DNA of 64,000 bases from positions 1-64,000 of IMG/VR virus record IMGVR_UViG_3300042337_000070, one strand, 5' to 3'. The DNA is from a virus. Of the stretch, positions 6,733-12,122 are shown one piece after another (position 1 is the first letter of the stretch; the number at the start of each line of letters is the position of its first letter). The position numbers and the translations under genes were made by a program. The notes below the pieces were generated by a model. It was not told the origin of the DNA. It did not search any database and worked only from the letters and a program-made list of their open reading frames with translations.

Positions 6733-6871
6733 TCAATTCGTCATGTAACTTTGGATTTTGTTTCTTCACGACAGGTGCGAGCAATGGAATCAACTCATCA
6801 ACCCATTTCTGCATAAGTGGATGATTGTCATCTTCCATGATTTCTCTTAGAGAGACTTTCACTTTGTTCAT
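6668..6871 (-). CDS. Unknown small protein whose 3' end lies inside tRNA-Gln
   Basis: ATG at 6871 with GAGG upstream; about 47 residues of convincing coding sequence (NKVKVSLREIMEDDNHPL...). The reading frame then enters tRNA-Gln(CTG) without a stop, so about the last 20 residues are translated from tRNA sequence. Either the gene lost its stop when the tRNA inserted, or the overlap is tolerated because tRNA processing destroys the mRNA end. Function unknown. Confidence 0.55.
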   Translation of the reverse strand: MNKVKVSLREIMEDDNHPLMQKWVDELIPLLAPVVKKQNPKLHDELIRVSLTGKTPDSDSGIRSSNL

Positions 6872-6886
6872 AATTTCCTCATGAAT

Positions 6887-6961
6887 TGGATCGGGGACTA
6901 GGACTCGAACCTAGAAAGTCGGAACCAAAATCCGACGTTATGCCAATTTAACTATCCCCGA
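6887..6961 (-). tRNA. tRNA-Gln (TTG)
   Basis: Acceptor TCGGGGA/TCCCCGA, anticodon loop TTTTGGT, T73 and encoded CCA. Confidence 0.9.
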
Positions 6962-6966
6962 ATATT

Positions 6967-7413
6967 CTATTCTACGATTGCCTGGACAACATGAATGTCA
7001 TCAAGACTTTCAAAGTAACCCAACCAAGGACGACAGTAAGATATTTCTATACCACTATCGTTCTTGAACTTTACAGTCCAATTTTTGTATTCTTCACCTA
7101 CTGGACTTCCAAGAATACGATAAGCATTCCATGCAAGGTCTTGGTCTTTGAAGATGTAAATAATATCAGTGTAATTACGATCACCACTACCGAAAGAGTT
7201 ACCACCGCTGTATTCAGCCCAAACGACATAAACAATATCGCCCTTAGCAACTTCAAAGTCAGTAGGAACAGACTCAGGATAGTAGAAGCGATCCTTATCT
7301 AAGGAAACACCATCTAAATGATTCTCCCACGTTTCTTCCCAAGAACCCCACTCACGTTCCTCATAAAAGGAGTGAATGCAATTGGAGATTATCTTTACAT
7401 ACAAGTGAGTCAT
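6967..7413 (-). CDS. Unknown 148-aa protein
   Basis: ATG at 7413 chosen over an upstream GTG because GGAG lies five bases before it. A soluble protein with an aromatic-rich core (VVWAEYSGGNSFGSGDRNYT) that recurs in phage and Bacillus proteins of unknown role. It stops with TAG six bases before tRNA-Gln(TTG). Confidence 0.7.
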   Translation of the reverse strand: MTHLYVKIISNCIHSFYEEREWGSWEETWENHLDGVSLDKDRFYYPESVPTDFEVAKGDIVYVVWAEYSGGNSFGSGDRNYTDIIYIFKDQDLAWNAYRILGSPVGEEYKNWTVKFKNDSGIEISYCRPWLGYFESLDDIHVVQAIVE

Positions 7414-7510
7414 TTTCACTCCATGATATTAATATCAAAAATGGTGGAGTTTACGAGTTACTCCCTTACCAAACAAGTTCTTCTCGTCAAAACTTGTGAC
7501 CATTTCTAAC

Positions 7511-7594
7511 TGGTGCCGAGAGTAGGGTTCGAACCTACCGTGCTATAAGCGTCCGATTTACAGTCGGGTGCCCGTCCACTCAGGCGGTCTCGGC
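7511..7594 (-). tRNA. tRNA-Tyr (GTA)
   Basis: Class II tRNA with a long variable arm, anticodon loop CTGTAAA, A73 and encoded CCA. Confidence 0.92.
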
Positions 7595-7597
7595 AAT

Positions 7598-7671
7598 TGG
7601 TTGTTCCGACTGGTAACGATCCAGTGTCTATGTGTTATCAGCACATTGCTCTACCTTTGAGCTACGGAACA
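7598..7671 (-). tRNA. tRNA-Ile (GAT)
   Basis: Acceptor TGTTCCG/CGGAACA, loop CTGATAA, unusual T-loop ATCGTTA, encoded CCA. Confidence 0.88.
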
Positions 7672-7677
7672 GTAAAC

Positions 7678-8154
7678 TCAATACTCTAGACGCTCCTGAT
7701 TGCACTCGAAAGTATACCAACCTTCAGCACGAAAAGCATCGATGATACGGTGACGATCATCAAAGATGGCACCGACTTTGTATCCAGGATTAGCAGCAAG
7801 CCAGTCCTTAATGATACGAACCTTCAACTTATCATCATCTTCACGATTCTTCGAAGGACGCATATGCAAGTCTTCGTCTAGAAACTCAAAATCAATATGA
7901 CGACGAAGCCACTCTAGCGATACTTCACGAAAACGCTCGTCACGACCAGTTACAACAATGATCTTATCACCGAGCATCTTACCACGGTCATATGCAAGAG
8001 CATGAAGAACGTCTAGCACTGCCTGATAAGGCTCGTCCTTATCCTGTCCTGCAAAGAACTCATCCCAGTTCTTCTTACCGTTCCGCAAATGATGCCACCG
8101 ATGATGCACATTAGCAAGAGTGTTATCAATGTCGAATACCCAAAGTTTCTTCAA
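7678..8154 (-). CDS. HAD-family phosphatase (polynucleotide 3'-phosphatase-like)
   Basis: Starts with TTG at 8154 (AAAGGAAACGGAA upstream). Motif I FDIDNTLA near the N-terminus, motif II VVTGRD, and later IFDDRHR supply the HAD nucleophile, Thr and acidic cluster. The closest phage theme is the 3'-phosphatase half of T4 polynucleotide kinase; no P-loop kinase half is present here. Its position inside the tRNA cluster would suit an RNA end-repair role, but other HAD substrates are possible. Confidence 0.8.
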   Translation of the reverse strand: MKKLWVFDIDNTLANVHHRWHHLRNGKKNWDEFFAGQDKDEPYQAVLDVLHALAYDRGKMLGDKIIVVTGRDERFREVSLEWLRRHIDFEFLDEDLHMRPSKNREDDDKLKVRIIKDWLAANPGYKVGAIFDDRHRIIDAFRAEGWYTFECNQERLEY

Positions 8155-8181
8155 TTCCGTTTCCTTTCTCGATTATGTCTC

Positions 8182-8210
8182 ATTATAGCAAATAGAAAAC
8201 GGAATGTCAA
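8182..8210 (-). promoter_or_regulatory. Consensus sigma70 promoter (TTGACA-17-TATAAT)
   Basis: Perfect -35 (8205-8210) and -10 (8182-8187) with 17-bp spacing, in front of the HAD phosphatase gene and downstream tRNAs. Confidence 0.85.
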
Positions 8211-8215
8211 GTCCG

Positions 8216-8289
8216 TGGTGCTTCTGCCCGGTAACGATCCGAGGTCTGAGTCTTACCAAGACCCTGTTCTACCTTTGAACTACAGAAGC
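8216..8289 (-). tRNA. tRNA-Thr (GGT)
   Basis: Acceptor GCTTCTG/CAGAAGC, loop TTGGTAA, A73, encoded CCA. Its T-loop ATCGTTA matches that of tRNA-Ile(GAT). Confidence 0.9.
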
Positions 8290-8293
8290 GAAA

Positions 8294-8367
8294 TGGCACT
8301 GATGCCAGGTATCGATCCTAGTCTAACTGCTCCACAAACAGTTGTGCTACCTTTACACTACATCAGC
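8294..8367 (-). tRNA. tRNA-His (GTG)
   Basis: Loop TTGTGGA in a stem with one G-T pair; acceptor GCTGATG/CATCAGT with a G-T first pair; G73 then CCA. I could not see a clear G-1:C73 pair, the usual HisRS determinant. Confidence 0.8.
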
Positions 8368-8368
8368 A

Positions 8369-8449
8369 TGGACTCCACGACAGGATTCGAACCTGCATTT
8401 GCATCCAGTTACCTTACTCTTGATTCGTATTCAAGGTGGATACGTGGAG
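8369..8449 (-). tRNA. Atypical tRNA-like gene, possible D-armless Arg (ACG)
   Basis: The acceptor CTCCACG/CGTGGAG, T-arm GCAGG-TTCGAAT-CCTGT and encoded CCA are perfect, but no normal D-arm can be drawn. The only good anticodon-type hairpin is CTTGA-ATACGAA-TCAAG (anticodon ACG, loop close to E. coli tRNA-Arg ACG). It is preceded by just seven bases and followed by a 22-base linker whose TGGAT could pair with ATCCA before the hairpin. It is either a decayed tRNA or a rearranged, possibly functional one. Confidence 0.45.
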
Positions 8450-8452
8450 ATA

Positions 8453-8529
8453 TGGTACCCTCGGTCGGATTCGAACCGACAACAGCACGGGTTTGAGCCG
8501 ATTGCCTCTTCCAATTGGGCTACGAGGGC
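8453..8529 (-). tRNA. tRNA, anticodon CAA (Leu by code, class I body)
   Basis: Cloverleaf with acceptor GCCCTCG/CGAGGGT, T-loop TTCGAAT, A73 and CCA. The anticodon loop CTCAAAC implies CAA (Leu UUG), but the anticodon stem has only three clear pairs and the variable region is short, unlike normal class II tRNA-Leu. The body resembles the TAG-anticodon tRNA at 9166..9242. Confidence 0.65.
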
Positions 8530-8693
8530 ATTTTCTCTTTTACAACAATCAACATGCGTTCACAGATCAAACTCTCGTATATGTAAACGCCAGGATCAAG
8601 ATTGATCCAGTTGTCTCTCGGTTTCACGGGCATATCGCAGTATATCGATACAGTCTTATCTTTTCCTACAATACCCGCTCTCAATCTAAACAT
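8520..8693 (-). CDS. Tiny protein gene embedded between two tRNAs
   Basis: 57 residues starting MFRLRAGIVGKDKTVSIYCD. The A of the ATG is the last base of the encoded CCA of tRNA-Phe, and an AGGGGA Shine-Dalgarno lies in that tRNA's T-arm/acceptor. The TAG stop lies in the 5' end of the CAA tRNA. Codon choice and amino-acid make-up look genuinely coding. tRNA 5' and 3' processing would cut this mRNA, so translation and tRNA maturation should compete. Function unknown. Confidence 0.5.
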   Translation of the reverse strand: MFRLRAGIVGKDKTVSIYCDMPVKPRDNWINLDPGVYIYESLICERMLIVVKEKMPS

Positions 8694-8768
8694 GGTGCGT
8701 CCCCTAAGAATCAAACTCAGTCCTATTGTGCTTCAAACAATCGTGCAGATCACTTACACCAGAGACGC
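8693..8768 (-). tRNA. tRNA-Phe (GAA)
   Basis: Acceptor GCGTCTC/GGGACGC, loop TTGAAGC, A73, CCA. The T-loop TTTGATT is non-standard, and the D-stem has only three pairs. Confidence 0.85.
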
Positions 8769-8772
8769 ATAT

Positions 8773-8847
8773 TGGTCACCCATAGGGGTTTCGATCCCCT
8801 TTCTCTTGCTTGAAAGGCAAGCGTCCTAGCCACTAGACGAATGGGCG
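8773..8847 (-). tRNA. tRNA-Glu (TTC)
   Basis: Loop CTTTCAA, acceptor CGCCCAT/ATGGGTG, A73, CCA. Confidence 0.92.
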
Positions 8848-8851
8848 TTAT

Positions 8852-8928
8852 TGGTAGACTGTCTCGGATTCGAACCGAGGACCCATCGCTTAAGAGGCGA
8901 TTGCTCTAACCAACTGAGCTAACAGTCC
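8852..8928 (-). tRNA. tRNA-Lys (CTT)
   Basis: Loop CTCTTAA, acceptor GGACTGT/ACAGTCT (terminal G-T), A73, CCA. Confidence 0.92.
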
Positions 8929-8933
8929 ATAAA

Positions 8934-9009
8934 TGGTGGAGGATACCGGGATCGAACCGATGACCTTCTGAATGCAAATCAGACGCTCTCCCAACTGAGC
9001 TAATCCCCC
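8934..9009 (-). tRNA. tRNA-Ala (TGC)
   Basis: Loop TTTGCAT, acceptor GGGGGAT/ATCCTCC with the G3-T70 wobble that AlaRS reads, A73, CCA. Confidence 0.93.
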
Positions 9010-9017
9010 CTTCATGC

Positions 9018-9080
9018 GACGGCCAGAAAGATCATATCTCCCTCTGATTACTCAGCCCGGTAATATCGGTGCTGACCGTC
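9018..9080 (-). ncRNA. 63-nt cloverleaf-like structured element without CCA
   Basis: A 9-bp closing stem (GACGGTCAG/CTGGCCGTC) encloses three small hairpins: CCG-ATATTAC-CGG, CTGA-GTAA-TCAG with a GNRA tetraloop, and GGGAG-ATATGAT-CTTTC. It is shorter than a tRNA and lacks CCA and a plausible anticodon arm. It may be a decayed tRNA or a small stable RNA. Confidence 0.4.
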
Positions 9081-9083
9081 TAA

Positions 9084-9158
9084 TGGCGCATCGTAGGGGT
9101 ATCGATCCCCTCTATTCCGTTCGACAGACGGATGTCCACACCTGCTGACTCACGATGC
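9084..9158 (-). tRNA. tRNA-Asp (GTC)
   Basis: Loop CTGTCGA, acceptor GCATCGT/ACGATGC, G73, CCA. Confidence 0.92.
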
Positions 9159-9165
9159 ATAAAAC

Positions 9166-9242
9166 TGGTGCCCCTCCTCCGATTCGAACGGAGAACCTTC
9201 TGATTCTAAGTCAGACACCTCTACCAGTTGGGCTAGAGGGGC
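9166..9242 (-). tRNA. tRNA, anticodon TAG (Leu CUA by code, class I body)
   Basis: Acceptor GCCCCTC/GAGGGGC, perfect anticodon stem TCTGA/TCAGA with loop CTTAGAA, A73, CCA. The variable loop is only AGGTT, so this is a class I body although bacterial tRNA-Leu is class II. Confidence 0.8.
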
Positions 9243-9246
9243 AAAC

Positions 9247-9321
9247 TGGTGCGTCCTGATGGAATCGAACCACCGACACTCGGTATGTAACACCGATGTT
9301 CTACCTCTGAACTAAGGACGC
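9247..9321 (-). tRNA. tRNA-Val (TAC)
   Basis: Loop GTTACAT, acceptor GCGTCCT/AGGACGC, A73, CCA. Confidence 0.92.
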
Positions 9322-9475
9322 ATAAACTCTAATGATACAGTAGCCCCACCCCAGGTGAACCATGTCGCTCTGTATCTGAATGATTACTCTCGTTTCGTCA
9401 TTCCCCGATGTTCGTTGGGCTCTGTCTTGCCCCAACATCTGTTGTGCTCCTAGTGACAGTTCACACAACCGGCTC
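9322..9475 (-). ncRNA. 154-nt structured gap between tRNAs, stable RNA candidate
   Basis: No tRNA or ORF with a ribosome site is seen. The minus strand can form GTTGGG...CCCAAC nested in GATGTT...AACATC, and GATACAG...CTGTATC closing a loop with GGGGTGGGGC. T4 also has non-tRNA stable RNAs inside its tRNA cluster, so a processed small RNA is plausible. Confidence 0.4.
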
Positions 9476-9559
9476 TGGCGGAGGATGAAGGAATCGAACC
9501 ATCAACCTTTCGGTGGCGCAGTTTTCAAGACTGTGTGTCCTCCATGGACGCCATCCTCC
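9476..9559 (-). tRNA. tRNA-Ser (TGA)
   Basis: Class II, acceptor GGAGGAT/ATCCTCC, loop CTTGAAA, G73, CCA. Confidence 0.92.
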
Positions 9560-9564
9560 AATTC

Positions 9565-9654
9565 TGGCGGAGAGTATAGGATTCGAACCTATGGAAGCAT
9601 TTCTGCCTCAATCATTTAGCAAACGACCGCTTTCGACCGCTCAGCCAACTCTCC
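9565..9654 (-). tRNA. tRNA-Ser (GCT)
   Basis: Class II, acceptor GGAGAGT/ACTCTCC, loop TTGCTAA, long variable arm, G73, CCA. Confidence 0.92.
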
Positions 9655-9662
9655 GTATATTC

Positions 9663-9806
9663 TTACATTCCAAACTGACGCTTGACACAAATGACAGCGG
9701 CATCAAACGCCTTGCCGATATCTTCATCATCTTCCATTGTGAGATTTAGAATCTCTCGCATTTCTGCGATGGCAGCGTTTCGTGTTTCCTCAGTAATCTG
9801 AAACAT
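9663..9806 (-). CDS. 47-aa protein gene inside the tRNA cluster
   Basis: ATG at 9806 preceded by GAGGAGAGTGAAT; the product (MFQITEETRNAAIAEMREIL...) is helical and acidic and ends at a TAA at 9663. The strong Shine-Dalgarno and phage-like composition support it. It fits between tRNA-Pro and tRNA-Ser. Function unknown. Confidence 0.65.
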   Translation of the reverse strand: MFQITEETRNAAIAEMREILNLTMEDDEDIGKAFDAAVICVKRQFGM

Positions 9807-9829
9807 ATTCACTCTCCTCACGATAAAAA

Positions 9830-9907
9830 TGGTCGGGGTAGCAGGATTCGAACCTGCGACCTACTGACTCCAAATCAGCCACGCTAACCAGACTGCGCTA
9901 CACCCCG
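9830..9907 (-). tRNA. tRNA-Pro (TGG)
   Basis: Acceptor CGGGGTG/TACCCCG, loop TTTGGAG, A73, CCA. Confidence 0.93.
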
Positions 9908-9923
9908 TTATTTCAGTTTCAAC

Positions 9924-9952
9924 ATAATATCAAATCTTACTAGGACTGTCAA
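9924..9952 (-). promoter_or_regulatory. Sigma70-type promoter (TTGACA-17-TATTAT)
   Basis: Internal tRNA-cluster promoter directly ahead of tRNA-Pro: -35 at 9947-9952, -10 at 9924-9929. Confidence 0.7.
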
Positions 9953-9974
9953 GCACTTTTTGCATTCCCGAAAC

Positions 9975-10052
9975 TGGCATGGGAGGTAGGATTCGAACCC
10001 ACGATCACGGTTTTGGAGACCGATGCTTTAGACCAGACTAAGCTACACCCAT
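9975..10052 (-). tRNA. tRNA-Trp (CCA)
   Basis: Loop CTCCAAA, G73, CCA. The acceptor ATGGGTG/CTCCCAT has one T-T mismatch. The loop differs by one base from that of the CTA suppressor-type tRNA at 20724..20797. Confidence 0.88.
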
Positions 10053-10057
10053 AAAAC

Positions 10058-10132
10058 TGGAAGCAGGTGTGGGAACTGCCCCCACTTCTATCGGCGTATG
10101 AAACCGATGAGATTCTAAACCTCCCACCTGCA
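10058..10132 (-). tRNA. tRNA-Met (CAT), initiator-like first-pair mismatch
   Basis: Loop TTCATAC, T-arm GTGGG-GGCAGTT-CCCAC. The acceptor has six good pairs but the first position is T-T unpaired. An unpaired 1-72 position is the hallmark of formyl-Met initiator tRNA, although the three G-C pairs of the initiator anticodon stem are not complete. T73, CCA. Confidence 0.78.
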
Positions 10133-10139
10133 ATAACTC

Positions 10140-10214
10140 TGGTGCTGATAGTTGGAAACGAACCAACCTTAGAGGCCTTATGAGAGCCTTTCGACACCTT
10201 GCCGACCTACCAGC
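10140..10214 (-). tRNA. tRNA with CAT anticodon (elongator Met or Ile2)
   Basis: Acceptor GCTGGTA/TATCAGC, anticodon stem AGGCT/GGCCT, loop CTCATAA, T-loop TTCGTTT, A73, CCA. Whether C34 becomes lysidine (reading AUA as Ile) cannot be decided by eye. Confidence 0.82.
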
Positions 10215-10555
10215 GAAAATTTGTTACTTCGTCAACGGACTATCACGACCGTTAGAGTTGGGCAGTTCCCTTCTACCACTTTACGCCCTAAACGTCACGC
10301 CCAGGAATCGAACCCGGTCAGGAACTGTTACACTCGTATCGCTTTCTACGTTTCGAACCGTTTGGACAGTCCGTTGACGAAGTAACAAACGGGAGTTACT
10401 ACCATCTCCCAAGCCCCTATTTCGTTGAGGCAGGTTACCTGGATAAGACGATGTGCTAAGACGAACATTTAGGTTGTCGCCACCTATATCCATACAGTAT
10501 AGCACACACATACTATATGGCAGACCAAGAGTATCCATCTCTCTTAGTCGTGTCT
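10215..10555 (-). ncRNA. About 340-nt highly structured region, candidate ornate ncRNA
   Basis: There is no tRNA or convincing gene here. A perfect 22-bp inverted repeat (10220-10241 and 10368-10389) closes a 126-nt loop. That loop holds a tRNA-like T-arm (CCGGG-TTCGATT-CCTGG) and crossing helices (CAGTTCC with GGAACTG; GACCG with CGGTC) that would form a pseudoknot. Upstream on the same strand are hairpins at 10490-10520 (11 bp) and ACTAAGAG/CTCTTGGT, plus GGGAG/CTCCC. Large structured RNAs next to phage tRNAs are known (GOLLD class), but I cannot match this to a family. Confidence 0.5.
10220..10389. repeat. Perfect 22-bp inverted repeat, 126-bp spacer
   Basis: Arms 10220-10241 and 10368-10389 are exact reverse complements. 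No other copy was noticed in the window. Confidence 0.95.
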
Positions 10556-10630
10556 TGGAGCGGGCGATCGGGATCGAACCGACGACCAACAGTTTGGAAG
10601 ACTGTGACTCTACCACTGAGTTACACCCGC
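10556..10630 (-). tRNA. tRNA-Gly (TCC)
   Basis: Acceptor GCGGGTG/CGCCCGC, loop CTTCCAA, T73, CCA. Confidence 0.93.
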
Positions 10631-10638
10631 ATTATATA

Positions 10639-10714
10639 TGGTGCCGGTAGCAGGAGTCGAACCCACGACCTGATGATTACGAATCAACTGCTCTACCAAC
10701 TGAGCTATACCGGC
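10639..10714 (-). tRNA. tRNA-Thr (CGT)
   Basis: Acceptor GCCGGTA/TACCGGC, loop TTCGTAA, one T-T mismatch in the anticodon stem, A73, CCA. Confidence 0.88.
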
Positions 10715-10718
10715 GTAT

Positions 10719-10794
10719 TGGAGGATCCAGTCGGCCACGATCCGACAACCTTGGGATTAAAAGTCCCTTGCTCTGCCAATTGAGCTATGGATCC
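10719..10794 (-). tRNA. tRNA-Lys (TTT)
   Basis: Acceptor GGATCCA/TGGATCC, loop CTTTTAA, unusual T-loop ATCGTGG, T73 rather than the A73 of the CTT isoacceptor, CCA. Confidence 0.86.
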
Positions 10795-10798
10795 ATAT

Positions 10799-10876
10799 TG
10801 GCTCCCAGTGCTGGATTCGAACCAACCTTCATACTCGTTAACAGCGAGTCGCCCTCACCTAGATGGCTCACTGGGA
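10799..10876 (-). tRNA. tRNA-Asn (GTT)
   Basis: Acceptor TCCCAGT/ACTGGGA, loop CTGTTAA, G73, CCA. Confidence 0.92.
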
Positions 10877-10884
10877 ATAAACTT

Positions 10885-10962
10885 TGGAGTTGCTGATGGG
10901 ACTCGAACCCACATTCAAAGGTTTTGCAGACCTTGTCGTATCCAATTCCGACACACAGCAAC
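10885..10962 (-). tRNA. tRNA-Cys (GCA)
   Basis: Acceptor GTTGCTG/CAGCAAC, loop CTGCAAA, T73 (CysRS determinant U73), CCA. Confidence 0.92.
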
Positions 10963-10969
10963 AGTTATC

Positions 10970-11164
10970 TTATGCTATCTTATACTCCTTATAACGTCTC
11001 TGCAACATTACTGATGCCTTGCCGTTATACTTCTGTTCCTTGAACGACTCATACTTGTCCCAAGCAGGACTAAAGGTGTTGAAAGTTCCCTTATACAGGA
11101 CCTTGTTGCCCTGAGACAACTCAACTACCCAGTATGATTCTCTCTTTACCATTTCTTCCTTCAT
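10970..11164 (-). CDS. Unknown 64-aa basic protein
   Basis: ATG at 11164 with GGAGAG eight bases upstream; a further in-frame ATG four codons later is possible. Lysine- and aromatic-rich (YWVVELSQGNKVLYKGTFNT), reminiscent of small beta-barrel phage proteins but not assigned. It sits in the tRNA cluster under its own sigma70 promoter. Confidence 0.65.
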   Translation of the reverse strand: MKEEMVKRESYWVVELSQGNKVLYKGTFNTFSPAWDKYESFKEQKYNGKASVMLQRRYKEYKIA

Positions 11165-11194
11165 TGCTCGCACTCTCCGAAGTTGATGTTGAGT

Positions 11195-11223
11195 ATTATA
11201 TAGTTCACAGAAACGAAAGTCAA
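11195..11223 (-). promoter_or_regulatory. Sigma70-type promoter (TTGACT-17-TATAAT)
   Basis: -35 at 11218-11223 and -10 at 11195-11200, driving the 64-aa gene and the tRNAs beyond it. Confidence 0.8.
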
Positions 11224-11254
11224 GCAGTTTTTTTACATTTTTTCAACTTTTTTT

Positions 11255-11346
11255 TGGTAGGGATGCTCGGAATCGAACCGAGTCGAGAACGGTAATCTGC
11301 CGCTAGAAGGTTTATAAGACCTCCCTGTGTACCAACACCCACCCCT
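11255..11346 (-). tRNA. Class II tRNA with anticodon TAT (Ile AUA by code, Leu-like body)
   Basis: Acceptor AGGGGTG/CATCCCT, D-arm TGTTGGTACACA, anticodon stem GAGGT/ACCTT, loop CTTATAA, a 20-plus base variable arm, T-arm CTCGG-TTCGATT-CCGAG, A73, CCA. The body is that of tRNA-Leu, whose usual loop would be CTTAAAA, but the anticodon reads TAT. Confidence 0.75.
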
Positions 11347-11351
11347 GTAAC

Positions 11352-11428
<77 letters not shown>

Positions 11429-11446
11429 AAATCTCATCATGCATAC

Positions 11447-11475
11447 ATTATACGATGTGTATATCGGAATGTCAA
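11447..11475 (-). promoter_or_regulatory. Consensus sigma70 promoter for tRNA cluster (TTGACA-17-TATAAT)
   Basis: -35 at 11470-11475, -10 at 11447-11452. The predicted start is about 12 bp before tRNA-Arg. Confidence 0.85.
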
Positions 11476-11502
11476 GGACTTTTTTCATCTATTCCGGACT
11501 AA

Positions 11503-11739
11503 CTATTCCACAAACTCTGCGGCGAACGCTTCATTGATATCATAGGAATATGTCTTTTTCAAGACAAAGGATGGAGTAAATCCAGCAAATCCACCACCTC
11601 TTTCTAGGAATGTAGCAAACTCTGCCGCATCTTCCTCAAACCAAAACTCTCCTACAACTTGGTCTGTTGTTTTCTCATCAACAAGCCACTTTACATCTTC
11701 GTTTTCATCAAACTCTGGATAATATGTATATAGCTTCAT
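11503..11739 (-). CDS. Unknown 78-aa protein
   Basis: Acidic, aromatic-rich (MKLYTYYPEFDENEDVKWLV). ATG at 11739 overlaps the stop of the upstream gene by four bases, indicating coupling in the gp41 operon. No family recognised. Confidence 0.65.
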   Translation of the reverse strand: MKLYTYYPEFDENEDVKWLVDEKTTDQVVGEFWFEEDAAEFATFLERGGGFAGFTPSFVLKKTYSYDINEAFAAEFVE

Positions 11740-12122
11740 TTTGTGACTACCTTTATTGATCCTAGAAAAACATGTTCATCAAGTCTAGCGTCATAGAAGT
11801 TATCATATTTTATATAATTTCCCTTTTCGATCTCATACATTATCTTACTATTGATCGTTTGTCTTGTCAGACGTTCATAATCTTGTCGAACTTTATAGTC
11901 AACCACGCCTATCTGATACAACCTCGAAGAACCAATGGTCTCCCTACATGTTAGTAATGTAGTGTTTGGAAGTGTGAACACAGGAGTTTCTTTCGACATA
12001 ACGAGAGGACGATACTTCTTTAGAGCCTTTTCGCATAGATCAAGGATCTCCTCTTTGTTATTACACTTATTGACTAATGATTTAAATCTTAGTTTTGAAA
12101 TATGATCTTCTGAAATACTCAT
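11736..12122 (-). CDS. Unknown 128-aa protein of the helicase operon
   Basis: Starts with an ATGA overlap on the gp41 stop. Has a helical N-terminus (KCNNKEEILDLCEKALKKY) followed by a beta-rich part. Not recognised. Confidence 0.65.
   Translation of the reverse strand: MSISEDHISKLRFKSLVNKCNNKEEILDLCEKALKKYRPLVMSKETPVFTLPNTTLLTCRETIGSSRLYQIGVVDYKVRQDYERLTRQTINSKIMYEIEKGNYIKYDNFYDARLDEHVFLGSIKVVTK

Noticed and set aside
10215-10400. tmRNA
   Set aside because: There is a T-arm-like hairpin but no matching acceptor stem, CCA or tag reading frame.
10281-10616. 111-aa minus-strand ORF in the tRNA cluster
   Set aside because: It overlaps tRNA-Gly and the structured region, is poor in Lys compared with phage proteins and lacks a good start; structure explains the sequence better.
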